64,000 bases of DNA, taken from contig CP141893.1 of assembly GCA_036871055.1 (NCBI GenBank), forward strand, positions 2,976,001-3,040,000, given 5' to 3'. The stretch is from Bisbaumannia sp015645095 (GTDB lineage Bacteria > Pseudomonadota > Gammaproteobacteria > Pseudomonadales > Halomonadaceae). This document shows, one piece after another, positions 62,925 through 64,000 of the stretch. The stretch's first letter is position 1. The number at the start of each line of letters is the position of its first letter. The position numbers were made by a program, and so were the translations under genes. The notes beneath the pieces are model-generated. The model was given only the letters and a program-made list of their open reading frames with translations. It was not told the origin of the DNA and searched no databases.

Positions 62925-63015
62925 GCCGAGGCATCCGCCATCGCCCCGCGAGGCAGCGCCCGCCTGGCTCGACCGGTAGGCCCGCCCCCCGGGGCGACTC
63001 CATCGGAATAGCGTC

Positions 63016-63070
63016 GAAGGCTCGGCACCTGGCAAGGCCCCACAGGGCCTATGCTAAGGGCCGAGCCTTC
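63016..63070. promoter_or_regulatory. Nested hairpin in front of the third pirin gene
   Basis: Outer arms GAAGGCTCGG (63016) and CCGAGCCTTC (63061) pair perfectly over 10 bp; inside AGGCCC (63035) and GGGCCT (63044) form a second stem. It ends 26 bases before the ATG, so it is either a terminator of ycaC or a leader structure. Confidence 0.5.
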
Positions 63071-63096
63071 TCCCTTGACTTCAGGAAACCCGAACC

Positions 63097-64000
63097 ATGA
63101 GCAATCTCGTCAACGAACGCGAGCTCGCCACCTCCCTCGACTGTCCGGTCGTCGATGGCAAGCGCCAGGTGCAGCACGTCACGCCGCACAGCGCCGAGGT
63201 GGGCGGCATCCCCGTCAATCGCGCCCTGCCCCGCCGCCAGCGCCGGCTGATCGGCGCCTGGTGCTTCCTCGATCATATCGGCCCCGCCGACTTCGCGGCG
63301 GACGACCCCGGCCTCAAGGTCGGGCCCCATCCGCATATCGGCCTGCAGACCTTCACCTGGATGATCGAGGGCGAGATCCTCCATCGCGATAGCCTGGGCA
63401 CCGCCCAGGTGATCCGCCCCGGCCAGGTCAACCTGATGACCGCCGGCCGCGGCATCAGCCATACCGAAGAGTCGCTCCCCGGCGAGGCGACCCTGCACGC
63501 CGCCCAGCTATGGATCGCCCTGCCCGAGGCGGATCGCGCCACCGACCCGCGCTTCGATCACTACCCGACCCTGCCGCGCTGGCAAGAAGAAGGCACCGAG
63601 CTGACCCTGCTGGTCGGTGACTTCGCCGGTCACCGGGCCCCGACCCTGACCTTCTCGCCCCTGGTGGCCCTCGACCTGGCCAGCCCCCGAGGCGGCCAGT
63701 TGCGCCTGCCGCTACGCGCGGATTTCGAATACGGCCTGCTGCCCCTGGAGGGCGACCTGGCGATCGAGGGCGAGACCTTCCCGCCCAACGAGCTGGCCTA
63801 CCTGGGCCGCGGCCGCGACGAGGTGACGGTGACCCTGCCAACCGGCGGCCGGGTCCTGCTGGTGGGGGGCGAGCCCCTGGGCGAGGAGATCCTGATCTGG
63901 TGGAACTTCGTCGGCCACAGCAAGGCCGAGATCGCCGAGGCCCAGCGCGACTGGGAGGCCGAGAGCCCCCGCTTCGGCACCATCCCCGAGTTCGACGGCC
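63097..64000 (+). CDS. Pirin family protein, third paralogue (partial, 3' end outside window)
   Basis: 301 codons visible. Ligands His78 and His80 (GPHPHIG), His122 and Glu124 (GISHTE). A longer N-terminus with CPVVDGKRQVQHVTP and the ending IWWNFVGHSKAEIAEAQRDWE mark a distinct pirin subgroup, different from the two upstream paralogues. It runs off the right edge near its expected end. Confidence 0.9.
   Translation, partial: MSNLVNERELATSLDCPVVDGKRQVQHVTPHSAEVGGIPVNRALPRRQRRLIGAWCFLDHIGPADFAADDPGLKVGPHPHIGLQTFTWMIEGEILHRDSLGTAQVIRPGQVNLMTAGRGISHTEESLPGEATLHAAQLWIALPEADRATDPRFDHYPTLPRWQEEGTELTLLVGDFAGHRAPTLTFSPLVALDLASPRGGQLRLPLRADFEYGLLPLEGDLAIEGETFPPNELAYLGRGRDEVTVTLPTGGRVLLVGGEPLGEEILIWWNFVGHSKAEIAEAQRDWEAESPRFGTIPEFDG

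Overview
The window looks like chromosomal DNA of a Halomonas-type (Halomonadaceae, Gammaproteobacteria) bacterium. Reasons: uniformly high G+C coding DNA; gammaproteobacterial gene content (thiC and tenA each behind a TPP riboswitch, sbcDC, nfi, argE, deaD, LpxL-type acyltransferase, Tsx and NupC); and two palindromic intergenic elements (about 3150-3292 and 4292-4387) that I recall, without being able to check, as dispersed repeats in Halomonas genomes. No rRNA, tRNA, CRISPR array, plasmid or phage structural gene was seen.

Layout. 1-3.2 kb: a partial MFS transporter, a methyltransferase, a VOC protein, a small membrane protein and an LpxL-like acyltransferase. 3.2-6.6 kb: thiamin locus, with tenA and thiC each under its own TPP riboswitch. 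6.6-10.8 kb: outer-membrane barrel, PLP aminotransferase, CBS-BON protein with an FNR/Anr-like site, COG3963-type methyltransferase, GFA protein. 11-17.7 kb: a nucleoside scavenging module. A LacI-type repressor is divergent from an operon of ribokinase, nucleoside hydrolase, transaldolase, Tsx-like porin and NupC-like permease, with a 34-bp perfect palindrome as likely operator. Uptake, ribose release, phosphorylation and entry to the pentose phosphate pathway are thus encoded together. 17.7-23.3 kb: an envelope cluster around a glutathionylspermidine-synthase-like ATP-grasp protein and a YgiB (DUF1190) protein, with three poorly known membrane or secreted proteins. 23.5-27.9 kb: a J-domain pair and a ThuA / Gfo-Idh-MocA / LacI sugar operon with two operators. 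28-33 kb: large MscS channel, then an amidoligase-glutaminase pair. 33-40 kb: aldo-keto reductase, endonuclease V, DUF1499, sbcD, sbcC.

40.1-48.1 kb is an accessory island at the 3' end of sbcC. It holds a degenerate DUF503 gene, a SWIM zinc-finger gene broken by an ISL3-family element (8-bp target duplication) and a frameshift, the 5' remnant of hsdM, an intact Fic gene with a long inverted repeat upstream, the 3' remnant of hsdR, a 286-bp copy of the sbcC 3' end, an alpha/beta hydrolase, a second intact DUF503 gene and a yefM-yoeB toxin-antitoxin pair. The remnants read as a decayed type I restriction-modification locus in which only fic survived.

48.2-64 kb: argE, a class I amidotransferase, an EamA permease, deaD, yaiI; a yqjG-LysR-pirin cluster like E. 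coli yqjG-yhaJ-yhaK; an M23 endopeptidase with a LexA-like box in its leader; a NarK-like transporter behind a sigma-54 promoter; and a LysR-pirin-YcaC-pirin cluster that runs off the end.

A recurring oddity is duplication of gene 3' ends just downstream of the intact gene (LacI at 10965, MscS at 28230, amidotransferase ending 32388, sbcC), which may be scars of allele replacement or insertion.
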